From Nilaparvata lugens (Eukaryota > Arthropoda > Insecta > Hemiptera > Delphacidae): DNA of 64,000 nt. The stretch's first letter is position 1. Each line of letters starts with the position of its first letter. The translations under genes were made by a program, and so were the position numbers. The DNA lies in assembly GCF_014356525.2 (NCBI RefSeq), contig NC_052511.1:5743016-5807015 (forward strand), read 5' to 3'. Shown here piece after piece: positions 34,803 through 46,901 of this stretch. The notes beneath the pieces were generated by a model that worked only from the letters and a program-made list of their open reading frames with translations, did no database searches and was not told the origin of the DNA.

Positions 34803-35450
34803 TAGTAGTTATGTAAACAGTAGACCTCGCGCTCAGTGAGTTACATTGACCTGTTGTTATGTTTTCTCAAAAATTAATAAATAATTTATCAATTGAAAAT
34901 GTCTAGAAGAAATCCTAAATAGACATAGAGCTTTCTGTCGTATATCGTACCGTGACGTGTCGTCCCGGAATGTGAGTGTGAGCGCTGTTATCAGGTCTGG
35001 CTGCAACTGTCTACAACGTTGATGGGAAGATACAATTTTCAAGATGTTCGATGTTTTTGAACGGGTAGTATTATAGTCAACTGTCTACTAACGTTAATGG
35101 AAAGATACATATTCAAGATTTTCGATGTTTTTGAACGGGTAGTATTATAGTCCACTAGACAGCTGATTTATGATTAATAATTCTATAGTCTGATTTTTAC
35201 GGTAATATTGGCGTATGGAGGAGGCTCCTTTTTCCTTTTATATTATCCTTGAAATGCAAAATTTCCAAAAACCTTGTATATATGACGACGCGCAATTTAA
35301 AAAGGAACATACCTGTCAAATTTCATGAAAATCTATTACCGCGTTTCGCCGTAAATGCGCAACATAAAAAACATATAAACATTTAAACATTAATTTTAGA
35401 GAAATGCCAAACCCTTCGACTTGAATCTTAGACCTCACTTCGCTCGGTCA
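34803..35450 (-). repeat. gaccgagcgaagtgaggtc family, copy 3 (long subfamily)
   Basis: Shares with copy 6 an extra internal ~230 bp (ctgataacagcgctcacact, gttttgagaaaacataacaac-type ends). It also contains a local 70-bp duplication around gatgtttttgaacgggtagt (35040 and 35125). A Helitron-like TC start (34684, tctatataataagagagag) is cut by it. Confidence 0.8.
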
Positions 35451-35795
35451 AAAATATCAATCTTGTGCACCTCGAAGCCCGAATTTCAATTTTGCTTCTA
35501 GATTTTTCAGAATTAATGTTGAAATTCAATTCATGGCACATGAATACATAACTATGATAATATAGATACAACTATATTCTAGAGCAAGGTACCTAGAATA
35601 CGTATTCTAGGTACATTGATCTAGAGAGACTACCTCTTGGTAAAAAACAGATGGTTAAAATTGGTAACTAAATTAATAGCCAGTCCAATTTTGTCAGGTT
35701 GACATTTAAGTTGAGGAAGGTTTCTGAACAAGATTTGAGTTATATCACTTCATTATGTTAGCATAAAGTTATGATATGTTAGTATCAAGAATTTA

Positions 35796-36034
35796 TCTAT
35801 ACTATAATAACGGAAAGAACTGGCTTATACACGTACGGGATATGAAAATTATGTTTGACGCATCATCACGTCTAAACTACTGGACTGAATTCAACTTTAA
35901 ATTTTGCATACAGTTTCTCAATTAACTGAGGACGGTTCTATGCCAACTTCAAACTCTACAATATCCCACTCAGTCAAGTTTTCAGTTTGTCAAGTTTCAA
36001 AATGGACCCTTACGGAGCACGGGTTACCTGCTAG
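35796..36034 (+). mobile_element. Short non-autonomous Helitron, copy 1
   Basis: 5' TCTATACTATAATAACGG, 3' gggttacctgCTAG preceded by a hairpin-capable acccttacggagcacgggt. 239 bp, no ORF. Related minus-strand copies lie at 48167-48312 and 49695-49934, where the hairpin acccttgcggagcacgggt pairs better. Confidence 0.7.
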
Positions 36035-36164
36035 ATCTTATAATAATCAATTATATTTCATTCATAGAGAAAATAATATATTCTTCAATGATTACATTAT
36101 TAATTTTCTTGATTGAGACTAAATATTTTGTCAGTTAATTAAATTTCTACATTGTTATAACATG

Positions 36165-36290
36165 ATGTGGCAACGTTGCGGAGATAGAAAAGGATAGCAC
36201 TATCTGCTTTGTTGAATGATAGACAAGGATAGCAACACCAATGTTGATCAAATACTGCCGTTATAACGTGAACCTCACTAGAGACAATAC
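36165..36290. repeat. MITE related to 63305-63440
   Basis: tagcactatctgctttgttg, gatagacaaggatagcaaca and cgttataacgtgaacctcac recur in reverse orientation at 63310-63425. Confidence 0.65.
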
Positions 36291-37450
36291 TTGGGGGAAA
36301 CTTCCTACAGGAAGGTAATCTGTGAGCGGTAGACGTACTCCCTTCTCTTACCCCTTATCTTTGTGCTTTCTCGTACCTTTGTACGCCTACTGTTTCTTTG
36401 TTTCCTATTGTCGTGATGAGATCTTTCGCTTCTTGTCAAGAATGTGCCAGGTTTTAGTTTCAAGATTGTAATGTCAGAGAGTATAGAATGTAATTTTACA
36501 TTACATTCTATTTTGTTTTCGCCACACTGCACAGAAAGCAGCTGTTTCCAGTCCCTACGTAGATCTGAAAGACCTTGTTTGCGGACGACTCTCGTCTGAG
36601 GTGAGAAATAGGTTTCTTTTCCGGTCTAGGCCAGAAAGTGTCCTCTTTCCAGCCGCTTGGAAGTCCGTAGTTAATAAGTCATCCGCTAGATCGGGCGAGT
36701 GTCCACTTTCTTCATCAGCTGAAGTCGTCATGATTTCAGTTCGAATTTCAAATCAAACTAATTCAGCATTCGCTTTGCAACCATTTTTATTCAATTATTT
36801 ATTGTTGCCAGATCGGGCGAGTGTCCACTTTCTTCATCAGCTGAAGTCGCCATGATTTCAGTTCGAATTATTATTGTAATAATAATTATTATGATTTTAT
36901 TCAATTATTATTTATTGTTGATTAGCGCATTCCAAATTTTCAAAAATGCTTGAAGATGACGACACCTGTGATATACCAAGTGAAATTTTAAAAGAGTCTG
37001 AAATCCTGACTGCAAATCGTATACCACTAAAATCAAGAGATAGGTACGATAACGAGTATTCTTTATTTTGTATTCTTTATTTATTTTGTCAGCAATACCT
37101 GTAGTGTGGCTGAAAATATCGTTCGAACCACGGGCAAAAATGTTTTTCCGGCTCTCAATCTTTTCTAGTCCTCGGCCTATGGCCTCGGACTTGAAAACCG
37201 ATTTCGAGCCGGAAAAATCTAATTTTCTGCTCTAGGTGCGAAATATACTATTACATTCTATACTCACTGTGTAATGTACGAGAAATGTATCAATTGCGAA
37301 ATTCGAGCATCCCAGCTACAGCCTACAAAACTGTGGATCGCCCCCTTTTTCAGAGCATAATAATTTTCACATGAAATCAGATGAACCTGTCTTGAGCTAT
37401 TTGTAATGCAGATGAGCCAAGTCTCTCATCACTATCACAAGAGGAGAAGA
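36291..37450. other. No gene; local duplication
   Basis: gatcgggcgagtgtccactt through catgatttcagttcgaa occurs twice (36690-36750 and 36811-36868). Several short frames, none recognisable. Confidence 0.45.
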
Positions 37451-37499
37451 AAACAGCAACGCTTTAATTACGATGCTTCAATTTTATGATGATACAGTC

Positions 37500-38058
37500 T
37501 TCATCTTTTTATTTTTCTTCTCTTTCTTCATCCTCTTTTTCTATTACTTCTACCACTTCTCATTCTTAATAATTATCCTTTCACTACTACTTCTTCTACT
37601 CCGTCTCCTCCTCATCCTCCTCCTTACCATCCTCCACCCCACCCTTCTCCTTCTTCTTATCCTTTCACTACTACTTCTTCTTCTCCGTCTCCTCCTCATC
37701 CTCCTCCTTACCCTCCTCCACCCCACCCTTCTCCTTCTTCTTCTCCTTCTCCATCCTCTTCTTCTATTACTTTTTCCACTTCTCATTCTTAATAATTATC
37801 CTTTCACTACTACTTCTTCTTCTCCGTCTTCTCCTCATCCTCCTCCTTACCCTCCTCTTCCTCCTCCTTCTCCTCCCCATCCTTCTCCTTTTTCTTCTTC
37901 TCCTTCTCCTCGTCCTTCTCCTTCTTCTTTTCCTTCTCCTCCGCCTCTATCTTCTTCTTCCTCCAGCTCAACCTCTTCCTCTTCTTCACCTCCTCCTACT
38001 CCTTCTCATTTCTCTTCTTCTCCGATGGTAGCTTCATTTGCCGATTCGCAAGCAAGTC

Positions 38059-38111
<53 letters not shown>

Positions 38112-38130
38112 ATCATCATCACCATCATCA
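37500..38130. repeat. Pyrimidine-rich repeats and (ATC)n microsatellite
   Basis: Units with ctttcactactacttctt and ctccttaccatcctccac repeat about three times from 37577 to 37860; (cat)n at 38060-38110. The 261-codon frame is low-complexity Leu/Pro/Ser/His. Confidence 0.9.
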
Positions 38131-38564
38131 ATATCATTATGATAATCATTCATCTCAGCTCTGCCCAACACACTGTTATCATCCTATTAGCATTTTCATC
38201 ACATGCTCATCAGTACAGCATATCAGCTTCTTCTCTATCGGCTGCTTCTGATTCTTGATTTTTAGTTATCGGATTTCTTTTAATAATGATGCGTAGCGCT
38301 GACTAAATGCTGGTCTCCATCCTCCAATCAGAGCACATTGACCGTGAGAAATTTCTTGTCATGATTTGTCGGACTACTTGCGTCTGTTTTAAACAGAGAG
38401 CGATATTACCGAAGAGAAAATTCCAAAGTTTTCTACAATAAATACCTTGTGCCCTTACTAGACCAGGCAGCCAAGGCGCGCAGCCAGCCAGGCAATCAAT
38501 CAATCAATTTATTCAGCCTGACGATACAGTAGTAGATAAGGCTACGTCACAAAATATTTTATAA

Positions 38565-39487
38565 AATCTGGTGTGGCGCACTCACACAACTTTCCTTGCC
38601 GTTATGAGAATTGATCACCTGACGCTAGTGTTCTCGCGCATCTCAAGTCTACTTATAAACGAAGATCAGAGCCAGCTGGTGACAGGACAATAACGCTGTA
38701 GACATACGAGGTCTGCCATCTCTCCATAGTGAATGATTTAATAGAATCAACTGTTGCCAACAGTTTGTAATTGGATAATCACATTTTCTCGAATTTCGAG
38801 CTTATTTTCAATTTTAGGTGAAAATGTTGCTTAACATTAATTGCAGAGATTTTCATGCTCAATCTTTTCCACTCAAAATTTTTTGTTCAAATTGTATCCA
38901 AAGCCTGATAATTGGGAATCTAAAATCAAACTTTGCATAGATAAGGCGGAGCTCCTGAAATTTTTACAGATATGGGACTTCTGGCAGTTGATAGAGTTCA
39001 TCAATAACTATTGTAGGTATGAATTTAATCAAAATCGTTTGAGCCGTTTTCGAGAAAATCGCGAAAAACCCTGTTTTTGACAACATTTTCGCCATTTTAT
39101 CCGCCATCTTGATTGTATTTGATCGAAATTGTTCGTGTCGGATCCTTATCGGGGAAGGACCTTAAGTTCCAAATTTCAAGTTATTCCGTTGATTGGGAGA
39201 TGAGATATCGTGTACACAGACGCACATACACTCGTAAGGTGCGTACAGACTTTCACTCTGCTCCAAGACCGAACGACACTCCAGCAGAGCGATTGATGAA
39301 CGACCGGCGAGCAACAGTGGTTCGACCAGGGAACGCAAGAAGATCTAACATCTTCCTTAACGTTCATGATGGGTGCGTGGGCGGTGCGACTGTGGTTCGA
39401 TGGTGGTACGAGGGCGGTACGAGGGAGGAGCGTGCTCGGTGCGGGTTGGAAGCACGAATATGTGTACGCAGCTACACACACACACAC

Positions 39488-39544
<57 letters not shown>

Positions 39545-39670
39545 GGGATCAGGGATTCAGGGACTCAGGGGATCTTGAAACGTATAGAAATTTACAAATT
39601 GGGGTACCTTGATTTTTTTCGGAAAGCAATACTTTCCTTACCTATGGTAATAGGGAAAGGAAAGTAAAAA
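38565..39670. mobile_element. Microsatellite-bearing dispersed element, copy C (most complete)
   Basis: Starts tctggtgtggcgcactcac at 38569, includes the KPDNWES frame (38841-39080), a CG-rich insertion (39235-39470), (AC)n 39473-39541, and the 3' end ctttccttacctatggtaat to about 39669. Defines the family at about 1 kb. Confidence 0.78.
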
Positions 39671-41117
39671 AATCGATTTCGTCAATATTCCAATTCTATC
39701 CCAAAACATAAAGTAAAACAACGATTCCAACAGGAGAAAAATTTCGATTTCGACACTGTTCAAGAGATAAGACAACTTTCAAAATTATTTCCTGAAAACA
39801 AACGTCGAGGTAGCAATGAAACCCCCCTCCCGAAACAGTTGTTCACACTTCACACATCAGCGACATTCCCCTCCCTCCTATCGGATGATGAACATGATGA
39901 TGATGATGATGTTGAGATGATGACTTTTCATCGAGATTCAAATCACGACAGATGGAGCACGCCAAAAAGCGGGGGTGGGAGGAGGAGGAGGAAGATATAA
40001 GAGGAGAGGGGAAGGTTGAAAGGATAGGTACAAGAGGAAGGGAGGGGGGTTATAATATCCCGTTCTGTTATGATTTCAATAAGAGGGCGAGAGAAGTGTG
40101 CGACGTACCGTACGTATATATAGTAAAACAAAACAAGGAGTCTAAAACAAAACAAAACATCCGCCTCCACTTTTGAGGCATGAATTGCGCGAGATTTGTT
40201 TTTTCACGACCTACACCCCCCACACTCTAACACCCCCCGGAGTGTAAACAACGTGCGAAGGAGAGAAGACACTCTCAAGCGATTTTAGAGGGTTCGAGGG
40301 AGGATTTTGAAGTTTGTTTCTATACCTGGCATGCATTAACCTCCCCCCTATATTTCCACCCGCTCCATGATTCCCCCCTTGATGCTGCTAGAAAAATCAC
40401 AATTTCGACAGCTCTCAATCAGACACCGTATGCCACCACTGTCAACTACACTGACGTAAAAAAGATGACGTCTCTCAGACATAACACTGCTTTGATGATT
40501 TCGATTTACGCTCTCGTATCATCGTTATGACGATTGCTGCAGATGCTTCTATTGAGGCAATGTACCGTCCTACCCTCCCCCCCAAGCACTTCCCCTGCTT
40601 GACAGAGTCATGCTGTGAGAGAGGGGCGTGAAAAGCTTTGTTGAAGTGATTTTCCACTTCATGGAAAGAGGAGGGGAGATTTCTATTCAGTAACATCATT
40701 TCGGAATACAATCTATTCGGTGGGAAATCAATATTTTCCAACTGTGAAATGGTGTTCAATTGAGATTATTGTAGAATAAGGGTACCGGATAGATATTAGT
40801 AATAGTATTATCATATTATAATCTGTTACTTCATCCATCTTTAGTACGCCTGTGGGATTAAATTGGGAAATTCAGTTTAAAATGAGATGTGATGAGTATT
40901 TTGATAAAGTATTTTAATAGGACTAGTTGATTATTATTATATTAATGATATTAATAATAATGAGTGAACAGATTTTCAGAAATCTTTATTATACCTTTTT
41001 CCATTAAGTTAATTACTTTTCAGTACTACCCGCTCACTTCGGTTTAAGGTCAGTAAGGACAAAAATAAAATAGTGAGAGATTAGTGATTAGCATCAAGAA
41101 GCTACATCGTCGGAAAA
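39671..41117. other. No gene recognised; C-rich patches
   Basis: (gat)n at 39895-39915; ggaggaggaggaggaaga at 39980; several cccccc runs at 40208-40590. No conserved domain in any frame. Confidence 0.5.
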
Positions 41118-41500
41118 CTAGTAGTTCTGTGATCAGTAGACCTCACGCAGAATTCTCATCCACAACCTGATTGGAACCAAGGTACCTTGTATTCTAGGTA
41201 CATTGATTGAAACTATAGACCTTATGGAAATACAGCAATAGACTGGCTTCTCCACACATCTGTGTAATCACTTGTAAGCTGATTTATGATGAATAATTCC
41301 ATAGTCTGCAAAATTTCCAAAAACCTTGTATATACGTCGACGCGCAATTAAAAAAGGAACAAGGTCAAATTTCATGAAAATCTATTACCGCGTTTCGCCG
41401 TAAACGCGCAACATAGAAACATATAAACATTCAAACATTTAAACATTAAGAGAAATGCCAAACCGTCGACTTCAATCTTAGACCTCACTTCGCTCGGTCA
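41118..41500 (-). repeat. gaccgagcgaagtgaggtc family, copy 4
   Basis: Minus copy with an internal deletion of the cctccttcatacgccaat segment and an insertion (ccaaggtaccttgtattcta) near 41178. Ends CTAG followed by T on its own strand. Confidence 0.82.
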
Positions 41501-41566
41501 ATAATAGCATTAGTAATATCGTGTGACCTGGCTGGCTCAGGTCTGGTGTAAAGGAATTCTCAGGAT

Positions 41567-41768
41567 AATGCTCAACTCACACTTACGCGACTCAGGTCGA
41601 GAAGAGACTCGACTCTAGTCGAGAGCATGTGTTTTCAAATGATGACACTCAGAACAGTCGATTCTAGTGAAACCATTTTATTCTATTGTCACCACTTGAA
41701 AACACATGCTCTCCACTATAGTCGAGTCTCTTCTCGACCAGAGTCGAGTAGGTGTGAGTTGAGCCTAA
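41567..41768. repeat. Palindromic MITE with gagaagagactcgactctag arms
   Basis: The arms (ctcaactcacacttacgcga... and ...gagtaggtgtgagttgagc) are ~70 bp each; the gtcgag motif recurs within. Confidence 0.85.
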
Positions 41769-42880
41769 GAATACATAAATGATGAGATTCTGAGGATGAT
41801 GAGATCTAGTCAAATTTTATTTTTTATTTATTTATTTCTCTCATTGTGTCCAAATACTTAACATGAGGAAAGGCACAAAAGGCTCATGCTCAAAACTGTC
41901 CCATTTCCAATTTATACTTCTGTACACTGTCCAAATCAAAATGTTGGTTATGTCACTTTCACTTTTCAAAATACAATTTACGCTCTTCAATACTCAGATA
42001 AACGAGCAAATTTTGAATCAAATAGATACTATCAGAGTCTAGAATTAAAAAATCTAGAACAGTAAGTTAATGATTATTTTAAAAGTCTAAATTTTGAATG
42101 AAACTAGAAATTTTTGAGCTAAAAACTTCACACTTTACAGAAAACTACAGCTGTAATAAGAATTGAAATTCTTCTTATTTTAGTTATTTCTCATTTATTG
42201 ATTAGTTTATTCTCAATACAATTACAAACTCCTAAATTTTATATAGTGTAAATTCACAAACTTCAAAAACTATGTATGAGTAGTTTACTCTCAATACAAT
42301 TACAAACTCCTAAATTTTATATAGTGTAAATTTACTAACTTCAAAAACTATATATGAGTAACTCAATCTCCTCCCACTTTCTAAACTAGGAGAGGCAGGT
42401 TCAAGTCAACAGCCAATCACACGACAGCTAATCAGGCAACAGCCAATCAGAGAACTGCAACGAAGCAGAGGCCGCCATTTTGTGGTAAGACATTCATATC
42501 GTCTTGCTGGCCATTGGAATGATTTCTTCTAGGTTATTAATGGAATTCCGCTTTTGAGGATATCAACTTTGAAGATTATATGAATACATAATATCAACTT
42601 GAAGATTAAATCCGAATAAAACACCAATATTATGTTGTCAAATACATTTTATGGAAAAATCCACTTTTTAAACTTTTGGATGTAGCACTGTTTATATCCG
42701 AAAATAAAAGTGGACCTCAAAAATAGAGAAAAGCTGCAAAAGCCATTTCCAGCACAACTTGTAAACATCCGCATTGGATGTGTTTAGAACATGGAAGCGA
42801 GAAACCAATCATTCTATTTCACACATCCACTTCACAACAATTAATTATTATGAGTGTTGTTGACACAATTGGATGGAACT
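41769..42880. other. No gene; one short tandem duplication
   Basis: A 78-bp unit (caatacaattacaaactcct ... tatgagtag) is repeated at 42210-42280 and 42288-42358. Hairpin-family copy near 41865. Confidence 0.5.
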
Positions 42881-42889
42881 GAAGAGGAT

Positions 42890-43231
42890 GAAGAGAGAGG
42901 TTGAGGATAGGGGAAGAATATGGGGAGGAGAAGGAAAAAAGATGAAGAAGGAGAAGAAAAGGAGAAGGCTGAGGAGTATAGAATAGAATAGAATAGCTGC
43001 CTTTATTTTTACCTAGGAGGGCGGAGTAAGGGCGCAGCCGGCCCTCTCTTAAACTCAACCCTCCAAGCTGAGTATATGGAGACAAAGAACAAGAGAAAAA
43101 GATGAAAGGACAGAAAAATATGAGAACAAGGAAAAGGAAGAGGTGTAGGAGGAAGATAAGGAAGAGAGTAAGTGAAAGATGAGGAAGAGGCAGATGATGA
43201 AGATAAGAGGAGAAGGAGGAAGGAGAAGAAG

Positions 43232-43263
<32 letters not shown>

Positions 43264-43720
43264 GAAGAAAAAAGAAGAAGAAGAAAAGAAGAAGAAGAAA
43301 AAGATTGAGGAGGAGAAGAAGGAAAAAAAGAAGAAGAAGAAGAAGAAGGAGAAGAAGAGCAACAACAACACCAACCATAACAATAAAATGGGAAGAGACG
43401 ATTGGGAGGAATACAAAGAAGAAGAAGAGGGAGACAAGAAATGGAAGAGAAGAAGAGGGAGGAGAAGTACGAGAAGAAGCAAAAATATAGAAGAAAGAAG
43501 AAGAGTAGGTGGAGGAGAAGGTGGAGAAGGAGGGAACTGAGGGAGAGAAGAAATAGTAGACGAGACGAAAGAGAAGAAGAAGGAGAAGGTGGAGTGGAGA
43601 AGAAGGAGTAGGATGAGGACAGATGGGAGGAGGAGAGAGGAGGAGGAGGAGGAGGAGGAGTTGGAGGAGAAGGATGAGGAGGAGGAGGAGTCGGAGGAGG
43701 AGTTGGAGGAGAAGAACTAT
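42890..43720. repeat. Polypurine (GAA/GGA) tract
   Basis: About 800 bp of aagaagaagga composition, split near 42985-43080 by a short unique piece. The 157-301-codon frames on both strands are composition artefacts. Confidence 0.92.
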
Positions 43721-44007
43721 CCATTTAATGAAGCACAACGAGTGTGTAGGCAATAATTAATTAAAACGGCGCTTTGTTAAGTTCCACTAAATTGGTCCCC
43801 GCTGAATGATTCCAGAATGACAGTGGTCCAGTCTTGGCAGCAGAGAAGAACAAGGAAAGAATAGAGAGCAAGAGAGAAAGAGAGAGATAATTACAGATAA
43901 AAGAGAGTGAGTGAAAAAGGGTGTGTGAGGAATTAGAATGCTTGCATGCCACACTCAATTTCAGTTATGAATCATGCTCTACATTAGTCGTTTATGATGA
44001 AAACAAT

Positions 44008-45440
44008 TTGTTGAAACTTGAATTTCCTTAGGAGCTCTTTTCTGTGTTTGCTACTCTACTAAACTGGTGCCTATCTGGTAGTAAATTGGCTATCTTTCCT
44101 TTGTAATTTTTTCTATACTCTATATAAATATATTTCAATTTTTCTGGTTGTTTTATTTTTAAAACCAAATTTTTCATAACACGAGTAAATTCTTATATTT
44201 TTCAATTCTATTTATAATTCTATTTGTAGAAAAATTAGATATTTATCTTTTAAATTTTACCAAGTTAACAGAATTCTTAATAAGAACCACCTGAAAATGA
44301 TGTATCATGCTCTAGTCAAGTCAATTCTGCAGTATGGCATAGTTGTTTGGGGAGGCTGTTTCAACTGTCATATTGCTGAATTATTTGTAGCACAAAAACT
44401 GATAATTAAAACTATATTAAGCAAACCCAGGCTCTATCCAACGGATATGGTTTTTAGTGATTTTGAGGTCATGCTATACGCAATTATGCATAAAAACCGT
44501 AATTGAGTACTTAATAAAATATAGATCCGATTTTCCTCTCACAATAAACTCTACTTTTAATTATTATATCTAAGGGCCACTGCTAACAAATATAACCTAT
44601 ACACTAATATTGAATGTATAAGAGGCAATTAATTTACATAGGTACTAAAATAATAAACCTCATTCCAAATCACTTTCTCATGGACAATAAGATCAGCGGA
44701 AAAATTAAACTGGACATACAGTAATTCTTCTTTCCATTTAGATATATGACTCGAGATTTCTGCTCCAGCGTTGTTTTTTCATTAGTTTTTTTCATTTTTC
44801 AGTAGACTCGCTTACCTTTATTTTGAGTACCTATTCCTCTGTTTTCTTCCTTCCCCCCATTTCTCCCTTCCTTTTTTTCCTCATTACTTCTCTTCTCTTC
44901 TTTGCCTGCCTATTACATGGGAAACCATAGTTGGCTGGTATCTTCCTCTCTTTTTTTTCTCTTCTCCAACACACCCCAACACTCAGCCCATGGTTTTTTA
45001 TATTGTAACATTTATGGTGTTTTATTGTTTCGTAAATCTTTGTAATTTTGTTTTGTCTTGTTTTGTGTGTTTTTAATGAATTGAAATTGAAATTGAAATT
45101 TATATTTAACATATATTTCAATGTCCTCTGATTGTTTTTTTATTTTAAGCTAATATTATTTTGTTGAAACTTAATTTCCTTAGCAGCTCTTTTCTGCGTT
45201 TGCTACTCTACTAAACTGGTGGTTATCTGGTAGCAGAGAAAACTCATATAATTGTATTCTGTGCTGGTAGTAAATTGGCTATATTTCGTTTGTAATTTTT
45301 TCTATATTTTATATAAATATATTTTAATTTTTCTGGTTGTTTTATTTTTAAACCCAATTTTTCATAGCACGAGTAAATTCTTATATTTTTCAATTCTATT
45401 TATAATTCTATTTATATTTTACAAATATTTGAATGTCCTC
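44008..45440. repeat. Tandemly duplicated ~310-bp block, first copy split by a non-LTR fragment
   Basis: 44008-44230 and 45152-45420 match (gctactctactaaactggtg, ctggttgttttatttttaaa). The tatttgaatgtcctctgat edge appears at 45118 and 45425. 44231-45102 is the inserted retroelement piece. Confidence 0.75.
44231..45102 (+). mobile_element. 5'-truncated CR1/Jockey-like retroelement remnant
   Basis: The frame at 44297 gives MMYHALVKSILQYGIVVWGG followed by AQKLIIKTILSKP, the C-terminal block after RT in CR1/Jockey-type proteins. The remnant ends in a (TTGAAA)n tail at 45079-45101, typical of such elements. Remaining frames are broken. Confidence 0.72.
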
Positions 45441-45776
45441 TGATTTTTTTTTTTTATTTCAAACCAAAATTATTTTGTTTTTTACACTAGAATTTCCTCT
45501 ACAAATTCTTACTGAGATTGGTATACATCAATTGAAATTGATCTGACCTTGCATATCAACTGAAATTGATATGCATCATTAAGATAATTCATAGATCATT
45601 ACGATAGATCTAATCAACAAGTGGGACGATCATTTTCTCTATTATTTTCTTCTAAACAATTGAGTATTTTAGTTGCCAAGGGTGATACCCACATAATCGT
45701 TAGGATTGTGCATAAGCGATGTGAATAATGATCATAATGGAAATTAATGATCCGCCCGTTCAAGATGGATTCTAAC

Positions 45777-46051
45777 ATAGAGAAACAATAGCATAAGTAG
45801 ATATCCCATGGTATAGGGTGTTTATGTCGTAACGTTTTCTGTTATCTCAAGCCGATAGTCCACGTAGTTCTTTCCCGTGAAGCTGTGTGACGCTGGCAGT
45901 CTCTCATATTGTGCCGTTCATACAATCTCACCCGGCCAAAACAGTAAGAATCTACAATAATCGACAGTAATCGGCTTGAGATAAAAGTAAAAGTTGCGAC
46001 ATAAACGTCCTATACCATGGAATATCTACTTACGCTATTGTTTCTCTATGA
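45777..46051. repeat. Palindromic MITE, catagagaaacaatagc family, copy 1
   Basis: The ends catagagaaacaatagcata and tacgctattgtttctctatg are inverted, with homology through cccatggtataggg and ctgttatctcaagccgat. Further copies: 47837 and 49369 (inside the 1.5-kb duplicates) and a mini-copy at 60276-60318. Confidence 0.88.
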
Positions 46052-46233
46052 TTCTAACCTTCTAACCATCAAGAATTGATTTTTCTCTATTGATTGGGAA
46101 ACTCAATCGATAAAATTAGGGGAGGAGACCTCAAATGACCAATCACATGTCTTACCAATGACAGGAGTACAAAAATGTATATCAATTTCAAAAACGCTAG
46201 AAAAAAAACAGAAGGTTTCAAAATGAATATTAA

Positions 46234-46382
46234 GGCCCGGCTGTACAAAAGCCGGTCAAATTTTAACCGTGATTAATTTCACGAGAATCAATCAGAGAAG
46301 TCCTTTTTGATAAGACGGTTCTGATTGGTTCTCGTGAAACTAATCACGGTTGAAATTTAACCGGCTTTGTGCAACCAGCACT
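46234..46382. repeat. Palindromic MITE, ccggttgcacaaaag family, copy 3
   Basis: ggcccggctgtacaaaagcc to ccggctttgtgcaaccagca. Confidence 0.85.
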
Positions 46383-46484
46383 AAGTACTTCAACAATATT
46401 AAAAAGACAATATTAACGGTATTGGATGAAAATTTCTTGATATTGTCAAAGTCACTGATTTACTAGAACAATCTGATATACTAG

Positions 46485-46901
46485 TTGACCGAGCGAAGTG
46501 AGGTCTAAGATTCAAGTCGACCGTTTGGCATTTCTCTTAATGTTTAAATGTTCGTATGTTTAAATGTTTATATGTTGCGCAATTACGGAAAAACGCGGTA
46601 ATAGATTTTCATGAAATTTGACAGGTATGTTCCTTTTTAAATTGCGCGTCGACGTATGTACAAGGTTTTTAGAAATTTTGTATTTCAAGGATAATATAAA
46701 AGGAAAAAGGAGGCTCCTTCATACGCCAATATTAGAGTAAAAATCAGACTATAGAATTATTCATCTTAAATCAGCTAACAAGTGATTACACAGATGTGTG
46801 GAAAGCCAGTCTATTGCTGTATTTCCATAAGGTCTATAGTTTCAATCAGGTACTTGTGGATAAGAGTATTGCGTGAGGTCTACTGTTCACAGAACTACTA
46901 G
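46485..46901 (+). repeat. gaccgagcgaagtgaggtc family, copy 5
   Basis: Near-complete short-subfamily copy: ttgaccgagcgaagtgaggt to cacagaactactag, followed by T. Its 3' ~125 bp are repeated at 48318-48447 by the 1.5-kb duplication. Confidence 0.88.

Noticed and set aside
37473..38258. 261-codon plus-strand frame with poly-His
   Set aside because: Pyrimidine-rich repeats followed by (cat)n; no conserved residues and no splice or start context.
42819..43753. 301-, 232- and 157-codon minus-strand frames
   Set aside because: They read through a GAA/GGA polypurine tract; composition alone keeps them open.
44008..45420. LTR retrotransposon (two direct repeats 1.1 kb apart)
   Set aside because: The repeats lack TG...CA ends, a primer-binding site or polypurine tract, and the sequence between them is a non-LTR 3' end.
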